Shown piece by piece: positions 32,746 through 45,564 of a stretch of 64,000 nucleotides of DNA; position 1 is the first letter of the stretch; each line of letters starts with the position of its first letter. The notes beneath the pieces are model-generated. The model was not told the origin of the DNA and ran no database searches. It was given only the letters and a program-made list of their open reading frames with translations. Source of the DNA: Albugo candida (taxonomy: Eukaryota > Oomycota > Peronosporomycetes > Albuginales); contig JBDOQK010000001.1 in assembly GCA_040437565.1 (NCBI GenBank), positions 1,033,907-1,097,906 on the forward strand. Reading direction: 5' to 3'. The position numbers and the translations under genes are program-made.

Positions 32746-33029
32746 ATGTCGGTACATTTGAACTCATATGTACGGCTATTCAGCGTACATGCAAGTAATT
32801 CAAAAACGTATCTATCCTCGCAATTGCTCAAATGTTTCGAAGTGATCGAAAGATCCCGCACGATTAATCGAGTCGCACTTGTTTTCGCAATACTGTGTAC
32901 TTGTGTACAATTACCAATGGCATTAATTTGGTTACGGATGCACCAGGAGTTCTCAAATCAGGTATATTACAGCTAGATTCTTTTCGTTCATAATGCCTCG
33001 ATTCAATTTCCCTTCAGTGTGCTACCTGA
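32746..33029 (+). CDS. Small putative membrane protein, copy B
   Basis: Repeat of the ORF at 30670-30953, including its likely intron and hydrophobic helix. The same doubt about duplication applies. Confidence 0.3.
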
Positions 33030-33429
33030 AAAGTATTAGGACAAAAGCACAATCAGGAACCAAGAGAATCCAAGACAATTGATTATCTCCCGGTTCAACA
33101 AATATGCAGCAGTCCTTGAAATGTTCCTATGTATCCGTGCTACTATAGATTGTACAAGTTGCCGAAAAGTCTGCTTAATTTGACAACTTCCGTAGCAAAA
33201 ATTGGTCATTTGTATCAAATGATAGTAGAACTTGAGTGCCTCCAATGCCGTACATACCACTAAGGCGAAAAACCGCCCTAGACTAAACGAATGATTCGTC
33301 AATCCCTTTGCACTGAGATGTTTCTCCATTCTCAACTTGTCGGCCACTACATAATCCTTATTTTGATTGAACAGGTTTGATATTCCAAATCGATAGTTCG
33401 CAACAAGCAAATGCTCTAGTGTCCAATTG

Positions 33430-34670
33430 GGCTGACGTGAACCGTCCCTCCAGTCTAAGTGAGGTGCAACGTTTTTCCCCAGCACAGACGGCAGAGCAAG
33501 CGGATCTCACCCCGGAGGACATTGGTTTGATCCCCTGTGATATGGGCAGCGTTTTGAGCGCAAGCAAAAGCCTGAAAAACATTTGTCTCCCCAGCTTTGA
33601 TGCAAGACTTCAGTGATATTCCACAGTCACGTATTAATGATACGATAGTTAATGTAGTAATAGTGCAATAAAATCCTCTCAATCCCAGTGAGATATCCCA
33701 GGACGGCTCTGGTGTTAGTACTTCTGCTTCATTACAGGCAGGGGATATTGTCTCCAAAAACGCGGACAAGAGAAAGATATACCGACCTGAACGGACCTTT
33801 TATAGTCTTGAGAGTCTTCCGGGAGAACAAATTCGAGCGAAAGCGCTGTGCTACGATTTGATACCGACTTAGAACACCAGAGTGGTGGTCCTTGAACGCA
33901 GCAAGACCTTTCAAGATACTCAAGGTCACCTTTTAATATTTTGGAACGGGTCAAAGCCCTTTCGAGCCCTGATGCGAGATCATGACTACCAAGTACTGAA
34001 AACTAAATCTATCAACGCTTGGAAATAGAAAACGCCCGGCGGCAACATTTATGTGATGTTATAACGGAAGATGAATGTCAACAGCTGGAGTGCCAGCCGG
34101 TGACCCTTGGGGGCACAAGCTTTGTACGGAAAAATGATTCTCTCGAATCCAAATGATTTCTCGATGTATTCGTCGTGGGCAGTGGTATTTGATACTTTCA
34201 AAAAGCTATCCAGGGCAAGGGAGCCGTGATGATCATGTGGAGAGTGTACTTTGGCACTCATACGTGACCTCCGCAGTTGATCAGTTCGGCAAGTATGTGA
34301 GCAAATACTGCATAAGGGAAGCTATCATATCCTATAAGAGGGAGAAATACTCCAATCCTTTCGGAACGAGTACGTTTCGGTTTACGTGGTCCGTATTACT
34401 TCGGCTTAGAGGCTGAAGCAGCATCATATACAATATCAAGTTCTGCTTAACAAAGCAGCCTTGGTGGCTTCCGTTAAGTCCAATGTTTCGGCTCAACATC
34501 AGAATATCGTGGTGGGGATATTTGAACAAAAGACTCATATGAATCTTATTGGAGTTCAAATCCCCCCATATCACATCATCAGAATCTTCCATCTTTGCTC
34601 CTATAACACTTCCACTCTTTCAGTCGGAGGCAAGTATAAGGTCGCCAGCATCTCGCGATGGAGATGAGCT
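33430..34670 (+). mobile_element. Decayed LINE ORF1 fragment
   Basis: Shares patches with the ORF1 part of the LINE at 47.7 kb. The stretch around 34060-34105 (GAATGTCAACAGCTGGAGTG then CCAGCCGGTGACC) matches 48255-48290, and TGGAGAGTGTACTTTGG (34239) matches TGGAGAGTGTATTTTGG (48484). The latter encodes the W-R-V-Y-F-G motif seen in oomycete LINE ORF1 proteins. Reading frames are short and broken throughout. It sits next to the Copia pair at the edge of the transposon region. Confidence 0.6.
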
Positions 34671-34909
34671 CATGCATTTTCATGCAGCTTGATCGTCAAT
34701 AGTAGGCATCCCACCCATCGAGACATTTTAGCACATGCGGTTGAAGCGTGACCTCAAGTGCTTCTTCTTTTTGCGCATTAGCGATTGATTCTGTGTGCTT
34801 TCGTCTATGGAGGTAGAGCTAGAGAAAAGTGAAGATGGAACCAATTTTGGCGCATGAAAAAGGACTCGATATATTTCAATGAACACAATGATGCCGACGA
34901 CACTATATA

Positions 34910-35074
34910 TAACGAAGTACAACTACTTCTCAGTGCTGAAAAATGGAAAGTAGTATTAAGAGTTCAAAACACTGCTAAAATGAATGTGTAAATATCCTCA
35001 TAAACTGATCACTCCTTCCAGATAGTTCGAAGTCCACTGCCCATGGCCAGTTTCCCTTTTAACGACACACATAA
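34910..35074 (-). repeat. Outer Copia element, 3' LTR
   Basis: Matches about 45400-45564, sharing ACAACTACTTCTCAGTGCTG, AAAGTAGTATTAAGAG and ATAAACTGATCA. It abuts the inner element's LTR directly at 35075. Confidence 0.75.
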
Positions 35075-35533
35075 TGTTAGCAAATGCGTAGTGTTGGCGG
35101 TGGTAAAATGAATACTAAACTACATTTAGGTCCTTAGTCGCAAACTCTCTTGCTACTCTAAGCCTACTGGATTCTTCGACTATACCTTGATAATTTTCCA
35201 TACCGCGCATTACTAATCGTAGTCTCGCATTAGATCGCGCCTGGCCGCGCGTCAGTAATCCTGTGCCGTTCCAACATGCATGTGAGCTACTCGATGAGGT
35301 TAAATCAAAGTGGAAGCTCCAATGATCCTTCATGTCGACAAGCAGGCGGAGATTAATCAGATCATCGGCGAGGCCAGCTCGGGAAGAGCGAAACACATCG
35401 CGGAAAGGCGCAATTTCGTAAAGGATTGCAGCAAGAAGGGAGTGATCAACGTGGTGTATTGCGAGTCTAAAATATTGCTGACTGACGTGCTCACCATAGC
35501 GTAATCTGACAACAGCACACACCTCGTCAAACA
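35075..35533 (-). repeat. Inner Copia element, 3' LTR, interrupted by a foreign RNase H piece
   Basis: The left part (35075-35282) and right part (about 35498-35533) match the 256-bp LTR at 40312-40567. The middle is the plus-strand Copia piece listed separately. Confidence 0.65.
35283..35503 (+). mobile_element. Copia RNase H fragment in opposite orientation, fossil
   Basis: Encodes on the plus strand a Copia RNase H C-terminal stretch (LHVDKQAEINQIIGEASSGR, AKHIAERRNFVKD), related to the minus-strand RNase H at 35.6-35.8 kb but clearly diverged. It lies inside the inner element's 3' LTR. Confidence 0.65.
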
Positions 35534-36553
35534 CTCCTCCTTACGATCGTATCATTGTCACCTTAGCTAGTGTAAACCCACTAGCGGTCGCAGCTTGGCG
35601 AGCTTGTGCTTGTCTTATGCCTTGGTCAATAGGTTAGAAAGCATGAGCTCGGACTGAACGTAGCATGGCTCCAGTATGCCACGATTGGCAAAGTCCTTTA
35701 CAAACTTGAGGCGAGCATCGATATGTTTTGCTCTCATGGACAAAGCCTCACCCTCAATTTGGTGGATAGCCGCTTGATTATCCACATGCATCTTCATGGG
35801 CAGAGACGGTGCAAGCCCCACTTCCATCAGCATTTCCTTATCCCAAGGAGCTCGCGCGCCATTTCGGACGCTGCCACAAACTCGGCCTCCATCGTCGAAA
35901 TCGACACTCTTCCTTGCTTTTTCGCCGACCAGCTCACGGGTATTCCATTGAACAACACCATCGCTCCAGATAGGGACTTGTTGTCATCCTTGTCCTCTGC
36001 GAAGTACGCATCGCTATATGACTCTAGCGTAAGAGCATCTTCACCATCAGCACCGGCACGTATCTCGAGCCTTATATTCTTGATTCCCGAAAGGTACCTT
36101 GCAATTCTCTTGGCCAATTTCCAGTCTTGCTCCTGCGGCTGATGAGTTTGACGCGTTTCCTTGTGCACCGCAAACGTGATGTCTGGGGGAGTGCACCTCG
36201 CGACCCACAACACACTTCCAACGAGGGACTGAAACGACCGGATTGACGGTTTTCCAGGTTCTGCGTCCTTCGAAATCAGTATACTTTCCGCTCTGGCTAC
36301 GTCATAGCACTACTCCTCGATCGGTGTACGCGTTGGATTCGCCGACGCCAAACCGTGTTCCCGGAGCAATTTTTGTATCGTCTCCTCCTGATCCAGAGCA
36401 TAGAAGTGCGCATCGAGCGACTTAACTCGAATTCCTAGAAATTTGAACACATCTCCCAGGTTCTTCATTGAAAGCGATTCCATTGCTGTAAAAAACCAAT
36501 CGACCGAGGTAGCCTTTGTCGCCGTGACTAGGATTTGTCGACGTACACGCCAA

Positions 36554-36653
36554 NNNNNNNNNNNNNNNNNNNNNNNNNNNNNNNNNNNNNNNNNNNNNNN
36601 NNNNNNNNNNNNNNNNNNNNNNNNNNNNNNNNNNNNNNNNNNNNNNNNNNNNN
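36554..36653. other. Assembly gap (100 N) with repeated flanks
   Basis: Bases 36326-36553 (228 bp) recur at 36654-36881, inside the inner Copia element's reverse transcriptase region. Confidence 0.9.
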
Positions 36654-39600
36654 GTACGCGTTGGATTCGCCGACGCCAAACCGTGTTCCCGGAGCAATTT
36701 TTGTATCGTCTCCTCCTGATCCAGAGCATAGAAGTGCGCATCGAGCGACTTAACTCGAATTCCTAGAAATTTGAACACATCTCCCAGGTTCTTCATTGAA
36801 AGCGATTCCATTGCTGTAAAAAACCAATCGACCGAGGTAGCCTTTGTCGCCGTGACTAGGATTTGTCGACGTACACGCCAACTACAGTCATATCATCACC
36901 GTCGCGTTTGTAGTACAACCATAAATCACTGATGCACTCTTCAAATCCTGACTCCTTGAGTCTCGTATGCAACAGCTGGCTCCATAATCTTCCCACCTGT
37001 TTTAACCCATACAGGCTTTTCTTCAACTCGAGTGCGACTTTCAATTGCCCTGGACACTCCAAGCTCCTTGAGGTTTTCGTCCTTGATCTTCATGCCTCTT
37101 GGTACGTGTAGCAATATCTCCAAATGCTCCTCTTTGTTAGCCTTTACATAGGCATTTGGAATGTCGCCATGTTTTGCAGGCGCACCCCATGTCGCCGCAA
37201 GTCCCAGCATCACTTTCATCGTTGACGTGTCCATAACGGCGGTGAAGGTCACTGAGTAGTCAGCACCAAAGAATTGTTTATTTCCGCATGCAACGAGTCG
37301 TGCCTTGAGCCGGTCCACTGCACCGTTTTCGTCTTTCTTGGTCTTGTACACCCACTGTGCTGTGCAACATTTTTGCAGAGGCTGGTCGCTTGATCACGTT
37401 CCAAACTTCGTTGGACTCAAGCGCCTGAATTTCTTCAAGCATTGCCTTGCTACAACCTTCAGCCTTTGGGCTGAGCATCGCCTCAGCGTGCGTCTTCGGG
37501 TCAGGCTCGTATACTTGTAGCACGGTGGCTATATCAATCTTCGTAGACATTCCTTCTTGCTTCGACTGCTTAGTTGACCTACGTGCGGAATAGGGGTCAC
37601 GCGTCCACTTCTTAAGCTTCCCTTGCCCTGAGTTTTGGTTGCTCGCTCTGCAACTCCGAAAGCGTTTGAATATTCTTGACGTGTTGCGTCACAACGACGA
37701 CGTTGTCCTTGCGTATATATACTCGATAGCCTTTGGTCTCGTCGCTGCGCCCGACGATCATGCCAACCCGGGCTCGATGCGCGAGTGAATTCTTCTTCAG
37801 GTCGCGGTATACGGTACACATGGAGTCAAATCAACGATACCGCGTAGATATGGAACTTGCTGAGTCAGCACCTCGATTGGGGATGCACGATTGTGGTTCG
37901 ATTTTGTAGAACTGCGATTTAATATGTACGCCGAGTACTCAAACGCGTCACCCCAGAAATACAGCGGGAGGGCGCTTCCGAATATCATCGAGCGCGCCAT
38001 ATTTAACACCGTACGGTGCATGCGCTCTACTTTGCCATTTGACGCTTGATTTCACGCCTCGCTGACCTGTCTCGTCACGCCGGTTGTTTTGCATAGTAAA
38101 TCCACGTCTAATACTCACCGCCGCCATCGGTTCGAATAACATGTACCCGGCAATTGAAACGTTTCTCGAAGAACGTCAAGAACTCCTTGAACTTCCGTAC
38201 CTCTTGGTCCTTGGTACGCGCGAGGAAATGCGACAGTAGTTATACATGTGATTAACAAAATTGATGAGGTACCGATTTCCCATTCGGTCCTTTGGTGTCA
38301 TCGGTCCTTTTAGGTCCGAGCAAACCACACCACCAATGCGATTAATCGGTGTGTTACCCCCGGTGTCTTTTCTGGGCTGCACAATTTTGGTCTGTTTTGC
38401 TTGCGCACACGTGACACATGTCTTTCGTTGATGATCAGTAATTCTTAGCTTGGATCTAGGCTCACGTGACATTAGTTCAATTGTGTCATAGGAGAGGTGA
38501 CCTAGGCGTTGATGAAAGTGCATTTGGGTCCTTGCATGCACACCTACATCACCTTCCCGCTCATTCGCTTTGTCGGTTGTAGTAATAACCTGGCCGACCT
38601 CTTTTGGACCTCTTATCACGTCCTTGGTCTTCAGAACTAACACATTGTTATGCATCGCCACGTCGAATATAACGTCCCCGGTAGTAACGATATAATCGAT
38701 CGCTGAGCATCCTTGTATTCGAGCGCGTAGCCTTTTAGCTCAAATATGCCAAATGACACGATATTGCGAGTCAGCATCGGTGCATAGTAGACTTCAGTAA
38801 GTCGAATTTTAGTTGGTCTTCCGCGTGCCATCACGCGAAAAACCACACTTCCGACCATTGTTAGCTGAAGCGGTTTTTCATCGGCGACCAAACATTTGTC
38901 TTCACACTTGCGGGCATTATCGAGCAGTGCGCTATTATTCAGCAGGTGTCTGAGGGAACCGCTATCCAGGATCCATGAATCATTTTAGGCCTTGGCATCT
39001 TGTACACACAGCGTGTAGTTGATAAAATCCTTGGTTTTAGTGTTGTTTCGTCAAGCTCCCTTGGCATCATTAGCTCTCTTCGTCTTCTTCCTTTCTTCAG
39101 GACAGACCTAATGGATGTGCCCGACCTTGCCACACCCAAAACACGTGCGCGTGTCAACGAGTGGCTTATGTTCGGAAACATGGGAAACTACGTCCTTACC
39201 AAACGAAGCAGCGCTTCGAGTATCCAACTCCGCAGACTGCACGGAATGCGCGAGCTCTTTGGCTTGTCCAAGGTAATCAACCCGTTGCGTGTATTCATCT
39301 AAAGCGGACAAGTCGTCCGACTTTCTCCTCTTTCTACTGGACTTGGTGGTCGTACTTGGCCATAAGTACCGTGTGGAGCTCACTTGATGCACACTACACA
39401 TTGTTGTCCAGCACCTGCGCGTCAGCGCCACCACATGCATCACTCACCGCCACCAAGTAGAGGAAATGCTCGGGCCAGCTCCTCTTGGAGTATTTCTTTG
39501 CCGTGAACAGTTTTATCGACTGTGAAGCAGTGACAGTAGTCTTAGACGTCTGATGTAAGCGTTCCATTACGTGCGCGAGAGTCGAAATCTGTCTTCACCA

Positions 39601-40311
39601 AGTCTCGACCTGCTTGTTGTAGTACCGCTCAGCGATACCACTCAGATAGTGCCCGAGCAGGCCCCGTCTTCACGTCTTCTGACCTGCCTCATGAATGTCC
39701 TGTCCCAATCTAGGAAATCGGAACCCAATCCTCGATACAGCTCTGAGCCATCAAACTTTCGAATCGTCAGTCTTCGTTGACGCTCATCCGGTACCCACAT
39801 TGCATGCTGAGCGTCCTGCTCCATGCGGCGCGCGTATTATTGCGATGCCGCGTAATCCATGTTCGAATACGGAGTACGAACCGGTGGTGCTGCTTGCGCT
39901 GTTCGCCATTCTGGCTGAACCGAGTCTCTTCGTGCACCATGCTGTAGCATCTTCGGCTGACCTTGGCCAACTCCTGGACGCACCGGTGAATGGCCGAGCG
40001 CATCGATGTGCATTGGTGCACCACCGCGACCTTGTCCCAGCACTGATAGGAACATCCCTGACTCGATCGCGCCTATGATCTTTTCGTCTTCATCGCGATT
40101 CAGCTGCGAGACCTCCATCTGCGTCATCCACGCTTGGAGGGCGTTGAGGGCCGCGAGTATTTTGGTGCTGACGTCATCGTTCCTTTCGTGGACCATCGCT
40201 TCACCTTGAACTACCGCTGGAGACGCCGTGGCCCTTTAGAGGCCGGCGTCAAAGCCGACTGGAGTTGGTGGGTTTGGCGCGCCGTTAGAACTAGTCTTTG
40301 GGCTCATAACC

Positions 40312-40567
40312 TGTTAGCGAATGCGTAGTATTGGTGGTGGTAAAATGAATACTAAAGTATATCTAGGTCCTTAGTTCGCAAACTCTCTTGCTACCCTGAG
40401 CCTACTGGATTCTTCGACTATACCTTGATAATTTTCCACACCGTGCATTACTAATCGTATAGTAGCGCATAAGAAATCCCCTGGCCGCGCGCCAGTAATC
40501 CTGTGCCGTTACTAACATGCATTGTGCGAAAGCGTAACCTGACAACAGCACACCCTTTTTCAGCACA
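40312..40567 (-). repeat. Inner Copia element, 5' LTR
   Basis: A 256-bp LTR. Read on the plus strand it starts TGTTAGCGAATGCG and ends TTTTTCAGCACA (TG...CA). Next to it on the element's inner side is GGTTATGAGCCCA, a likely primer-binding site; the outer element has a similar TTATAAGCCCA. Confidence 0.75.
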
Positions 40568-43500
40568 TTAGCGTAGTAATTCCTAATCCTCTACACTCCC
40601 CTTCAACTTGCACTCTCGCGAATTCCACTTTCATTGCGTAGTTGCAGTAATTGTGGTGCACCAAGTGGCTTCTTCAAATAGTCAGCAAGTTTCATAGCTG
40701 ACGGAATTTGCTTGAGCTGCATCTCGCCTTGTTCAACGTGTTCCCGAACGAAATGCATGCTGAGGTCAATGGGTTTAGCTCTTGACGTGTATCCTTGATT
40801 CGTCGAAATACTTATCGCTTGTTGTCCATGTGCACTGTAGTCGCGGTCTTGCAAATGACACCCATCTCTTTGAGCAAATAACGAATCCATATAATTTCTC
40901 GTGTAGCTAGGGGCAGTGCCAAGCTAGGGGCAGTGACATATATTCCGCTTCAGTAGATGATAAAGCTACCGAAGTTCGGCGTTTGCTTTTATATACGACA
41001 ATTGCGCCATCGAGCAAAATCATTACACCAGATGTAGATCGACGAGCCTTCTTGTTATTTCCCCTCCATAATATAGTATAAAACGCGTAAAGCCGCACAC
41101 CAGTGCATCAGCCGTCGCTGGTCCAAGTACTGCGATAAAACTGACATCGCATAGATAATATCTGGTCGCGTTGAGTTCGCAATGTAAAACAGTGAACCGA
41201 CCAGTTTGCGATACGAGGTGCTATCTTTAAGCACTGGGTGTGGCTCATTAGAAGTTAAGTCTTGGGCTGTATAGATAAGATTGCGAACTGCATAGGCTCC
41301 ACTTTGATCAAACTTTTAAAATAAAAATTTATCAAGTTTTCTTCGAGACCAACTTCACAATAATTTGGAACTGTTTTAAGACCAACTCATCTTTTTCTTG
41401 TGAATAATCCACTTCCATGCCCAAAATAAACCGCGCAGCTCCAAGTGACTTGACAGTAAAATGAACTGGTAATTCCTTGAAAATCGTGTCTTCCAACACG
41501 GAGTTCATCCCCATAGAAGACTATCTATGTGGGTGACTTGATCTTTGCATGATTGCATCGAAAAAAAATATATGTGCCTGCTCGAAATTGTTTGAATCCC
41601 ATGGTAGACAACACGGAGCATATTTTCTTGTGCCAGACCGCAGCCGCTTGCTTCAATCTATATAAACTGCGTCGTAATTTGCTCACCATTCCAGGTGCAA
41701 TCTCAGCTCCAAGGGGTGGCTCCATGAAAACTTCTTCCAAATCACTATTTAGAAACGCCGTTTCCACGTCAAATTTCCGGATTACATATTGCACTATGCA
41801 ACAAACCGACAGAAACAGGCGAATCGTATTTGAGCATGCAACAGGTGAATGTGTGTCTAAATGATCAAAGCCATGAGTTTGTAAATATCCGAGGACAACC
41901 AAACGCGCTTTGTAATGAACGATGTGACTGTTCTCATCGTACTTATGCCCAAATACCCCCTTGTGACCTATAAACTTGACACCCGAAGGACGGTAGATAA
42001 CGTTCCATGTGCGGTTCTTACGGTGAGCTTTAAGTCCGCTTGACTAGTTTCTTTCCATTTTTCTGCGTTCGTTGACTACAACGTTTCTCGGAAATTCATC
42101 GGTACATCAGTGGTAGAAAGCAAGAATTCGTAATCGTCAACACATTGACGTTTGGTTTCCGGCTCGATTCGCTCGCTGTACACCGGCGATCCATCAGTCA
42201 GGAGTGGTAAGTTAGCAATATCATCGTCAAAACTATCCTTAATGAGTAGATGAGATGGTATAGATGAACTATGAGACCTTTTGCTCGACCCCGAGTATAT
42301 CTCAAATCGGGTATCTGGGGTGGGGTGGGGGTGGAAATCCTCACAATGTACAATAGCTCGTGACGGATCAGGTATTGCGTTGATTGGTTGTATATCTGTG
42401 CGCCCCGTCAATCGGAACCATTGCTAAGGTGTGTGACTGATTGAGATTTTCAGACGCATCCACAACCATGTCTTCCCAGCTAGTATCCATGTCAGTGGTG
42501 TCATCGACGTCCATACCCTCTACATCTCTATTATTGTTCGAATCAGGTACGCCTACCTTCAATTCATCATTTTCATCATGGCAACGTTTGCATTGAGCAG
42601 AAGAAGCACTTGAAACAACATCATCTTTGTACCGAATTGGAGGTCGCTCGTCTAACGTAACGGACCTAGTTATTACCAATTGTTCTCTCACCAGATCCTA
42701 TACTCGGTATGCCTTTGATGTGTCCGAATACCCAAGAATTATACAATTGTTTGTTTTGCTGTCCCATTTAGTTCGCTTGCAATCCCCGACTCGTAGATAT
42801 CCAGTAAAACCAAGTACACGAAAAGAACTTAGGTTTGGGTTCGAGCAATACAGCGTTTCATGTGGAATAGTGTTAGATCGCGCAGTATTCGGAATTCGAT
42901 TGATGGTGTAGGAGCCGTCATAATCGCTTCACCCCACCAGATACGATCCATTTCCATGTGGTACATAATCGAGCGGGCCATCTCGAAAAAGATCTGATTT
43001 ATTCTCTTAGCTGACCCGTTTTATTGCGGATTGTATGACACGCTTATCTGGTGGAAAGTACCTTGATCTGCACAGTACTTGTTGAAACGATGATTTGTAT
43101 ACTCCCCATCATTGCCGCTTAAGATGCACTTAATCTTTCAATCCGTTTGCGTCTCCACCATAACATAAAACTACTTAAATCGTTCAAAATTGGGACTTTG
43201 CTGCTAGCAAGTAGACGTAGACAAATCGGCTGTAGCCGTCAATGAATGTGAGGACGTATAGAGCCCCACCCTTCGACTTCGGGCTCATTGGTCTCATACG
43301 ATCACTGTGTACGATTTTAAGTGTTCGACTCGTTTTTACTTCGCTGCCTCAGGTATGACTGAACAGATTGTTAGTCATTTTCCCACGTGCACATCCATCA
43401 CATACACCGCCATCAGACGCAACGACACCTGAAACACCATCGCAAGCCTTTATCGCTTGCAAGATCTTTTTTGTAGACACATGACCTAGGCGAGCATGCC

Positions 43501-43958
43501 ATAGTCCACTAGTTTCATATCTTGTAGCTCTGCTCTCAGCCTTCTGTGCCTTCGATGTACCATGCTGTTTCACATTCCACGCAAACATCTTTCCCACTCA
43601 TTTAATTACTTCTACAGTCACTTCGTTACTCCTCAGTACTGCTTGATCGCGCTTAAACTGAACCAGCACGCCTTGGGCCGTCAACGCTGGTACAGAAACA
43701 GGTTTCTTTTCTAGTCCAGGTGCATGTAACACCTCTGTTAGCTAGAATTTTCGACCATTATCGAGTATAAATCGCACTGTGCCTGCTCCTATTGCCTTTA
43801 CGTGCTGTCCATTCGCCACAGTGATGCAAAGTGGGATACTCAAATCTTCATATTTCACGAATTCACGCTTGTCACCAGACATGTGACGACTAGCCCCACT
43901 ATCCAGCAGCCAAGTCGAACTCGAGATTGTTTCGTCAATAAAAGGAAATACATCACCA

Positions 43959-44058
43959 NNNNNNNNNNNNNNNNNNNNNNNNNNNNNNNNNNNNNNNNNN
44001 NNNNNNNNNNNNNNNNNNNNNNNNNNNNNNNNNNNNNNNNNNNNNNNNNNNNNNNNNN
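43959..44058. other. Assembly gap (100 N) with repeated flanks
   Basis: Bases 43390-43958 (569 bp) recur at 44059-44627, inside the outer Copia element between integrase and gag. Confidence 0.9.
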
Positions 44059-45399
44059 CACATCCATCACATACACCGCCATCAGACGCAACGACACCTG
44101 AAACACCATCGCAAGCCTTTATCGCTTGCAAGATCTTTTTTGTAGACACATGACCTAGGCGAGCATGCCATAGTCCACTAGTTTCATATCTTGTAGCTCT
44201 GCTCTCAGCCTTCTGTGCCTTCGATGTACCATGCTGTTTCACATTCCACGCAAACATCTTTCCCACTCATTTAATTACTTCTACAGTCACTTCGTTACTC
44301 CTCAGTACTGCTTGATCGCGCTTAAACTGAACCAGCACGCCTTGGGCCGTCAACGCTGGTACAGAAACAGGTTTCTTTTCTAGTCCAGGTGCATGTAACA
44401 CCTCTGTTAGCTAGAATTTTCGACCATTATCGAGTATAAATCGCACTGTGCCTGCTCCTATTGCCTTTACGTGCTGTCCATTCGCCACAGTGATGCAAAG
44501 TGGGATACTCAAATCTTCATATTTCACGAATTCACGCTTGTCACCAGACATGTGACGACTAGCCCCACTATCCAGCAGCCAAGTCGAACTCGAGATTGTT
44601 TCGTCAATAAAAGGAAATACATCACCAATTCTCGATGGTATCACGCTGGGACACTGCGATCTTTTGTGACCGTTGCGTCCACATCCAAAACACTTGCCTT
44701 GAAAAATAGCGTTAGCATCTCCTGTTCTAGAATTCTGGTGGCGAAATCTATGTTCTTCTTGTCCACAGTGTCCTCGGTTTCCTTGAAAGCATCGAGGTTC
44801 ATTGCGCGGAGAATTTTCCTTTAAAGCGGTTTCCTTCTTGTCTCGCCTCTGAAGTGTATCATACTCCCGGCGGAGTATCTCTTTCGCGTCCAGCAGTGTC
44901 AAGTTGCTGTGTGCCTCAATAATGCGTACCATATCATCATATTAGGCTGATAAACTTCCCAAAGGTAAAACCAGCTTTTTATCATAATCCATGCTGTCAC
45001 CGGCAACCCTGAGCTTTAAAAACACAGCTCATCAAAATTTAGTAGATGATGCATAAGACTTACACCAGTATCCAACACAAATTCATGTAGTTGCTTTAGA
45101 TGTTGCACTCGGTCGTTAAGGCTTTTCTTCGCAAAGAACGTCTTTAGAGCCTCCTAAGCCTCAATAGCCAAATCACATTCCCGAACCATACACTGATAGG
45201 TTGGAGAGAGCAGCTTCACCAGTACAGCCAATTTCTTTATGTTGGCGACTTTCCATTCGGGATGCTCCTGTCCCACTGCCGGCTCTGGTTGGTCATAACC
45301 TTGCGCCAGAGGGTCATGCGTGCATTAAATTCTCACATGAAGTAGTTGTCATCCGTTAGGATGTCATTGGGAGATAATGTATTTGGGCTTATAATTTAT

Positions 45400-45564
45400 A
45401 ACGAAAGCACAACTACTTCTCAGTGCTGTAAAATGAAAAGTAGTATTAAGAGCTGAAAAGACTGCTAAGAATGGATGTAACAACCCCATCATAAACTGAT
45501 CAATCTTTTTAGATAGTTCGAAGACCATTGTCCATGCAAGTTTCCCTTTTCACGACACACATAA
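45400..45564 (-). repeat. Outer Copia element, 5' LTR
   Basis: Partner of the LTR at 34910-35074. Its plus-strand right end is CACGACACACATAA, and unrelated sequence follows. Confidence 0.7.

Larger units (their letters stand above)
31237..33212 (+). repeat. 1976-bp direct repeat, copy B (contains PEX11)
   Basis: Second copy of the block at 29161-31136. No base difference was noticed in the coding parts or introns. Unique sequence resumes at 33213. Confidence 0.9.
35075..40567 (-). mobile_element. Inner Copia LTR retrotransposon nested in the outer one, fossil
   Basis: A Copia element on the minus strand. From right to left: gag (about 40.3-39.1 kb, ending in the knuckle CFGCGKVGHIH), protease region near 38.95 kb (LDSGSLRHLL), integrase (FHQRLGHLSYDTIE...CVTCAQAKQTK, about 38.2-38.7 kb), reverse transcriptase (RLKARLVACGNKQ, KKSLYGLKQVGRLW, about 36.9-37.4 kb) and RNase H (about 35.6-36.2 kb). 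LTRs lie at 40312-40567 and 35075-35533; by eye they differ at roughly one base in ten in the aligned part, so it is younger than the outer element but not recent. Multiple breaks; fossil. Confidence 0.85.
34910..45564 (-). mobile_element. Outer Copia (Ty1/Copia) LTR retrotransposon, fossil
   Basis: A Copia-family element on the minus strand, split by another Copia element. From right to left it carries gag with a CCHC knuckle (CFGCGRNGHKRSQCP, near 44.65 kb), a protease region (LLDSGASRHMSGDK), integrase (HARLGHVSTKK...CDGC), reverse transcriptase (about 41.5-41.9 kb, KFDVETAFLNSDLEEVF) and RNase H (about 40.6-41.1 kb). This gag-PR-IN-RT-RH order defines Copia. LTRs of about 165 bp lie at 34910-35074 and near 45400-45564; they differ by eye at roughly one base in seven, so the element is old. 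Many breaks; it is a fossil. Confidence 0.85.

Noticed and set aside
33036-33485. Minus-strand 149-aa open frame at the edge of copy B
   Set aside because: It starts from a non-ATG codon, runs across the edge of the repeated block into the LINE ORF1 fragment, and has no recognisable pattern.
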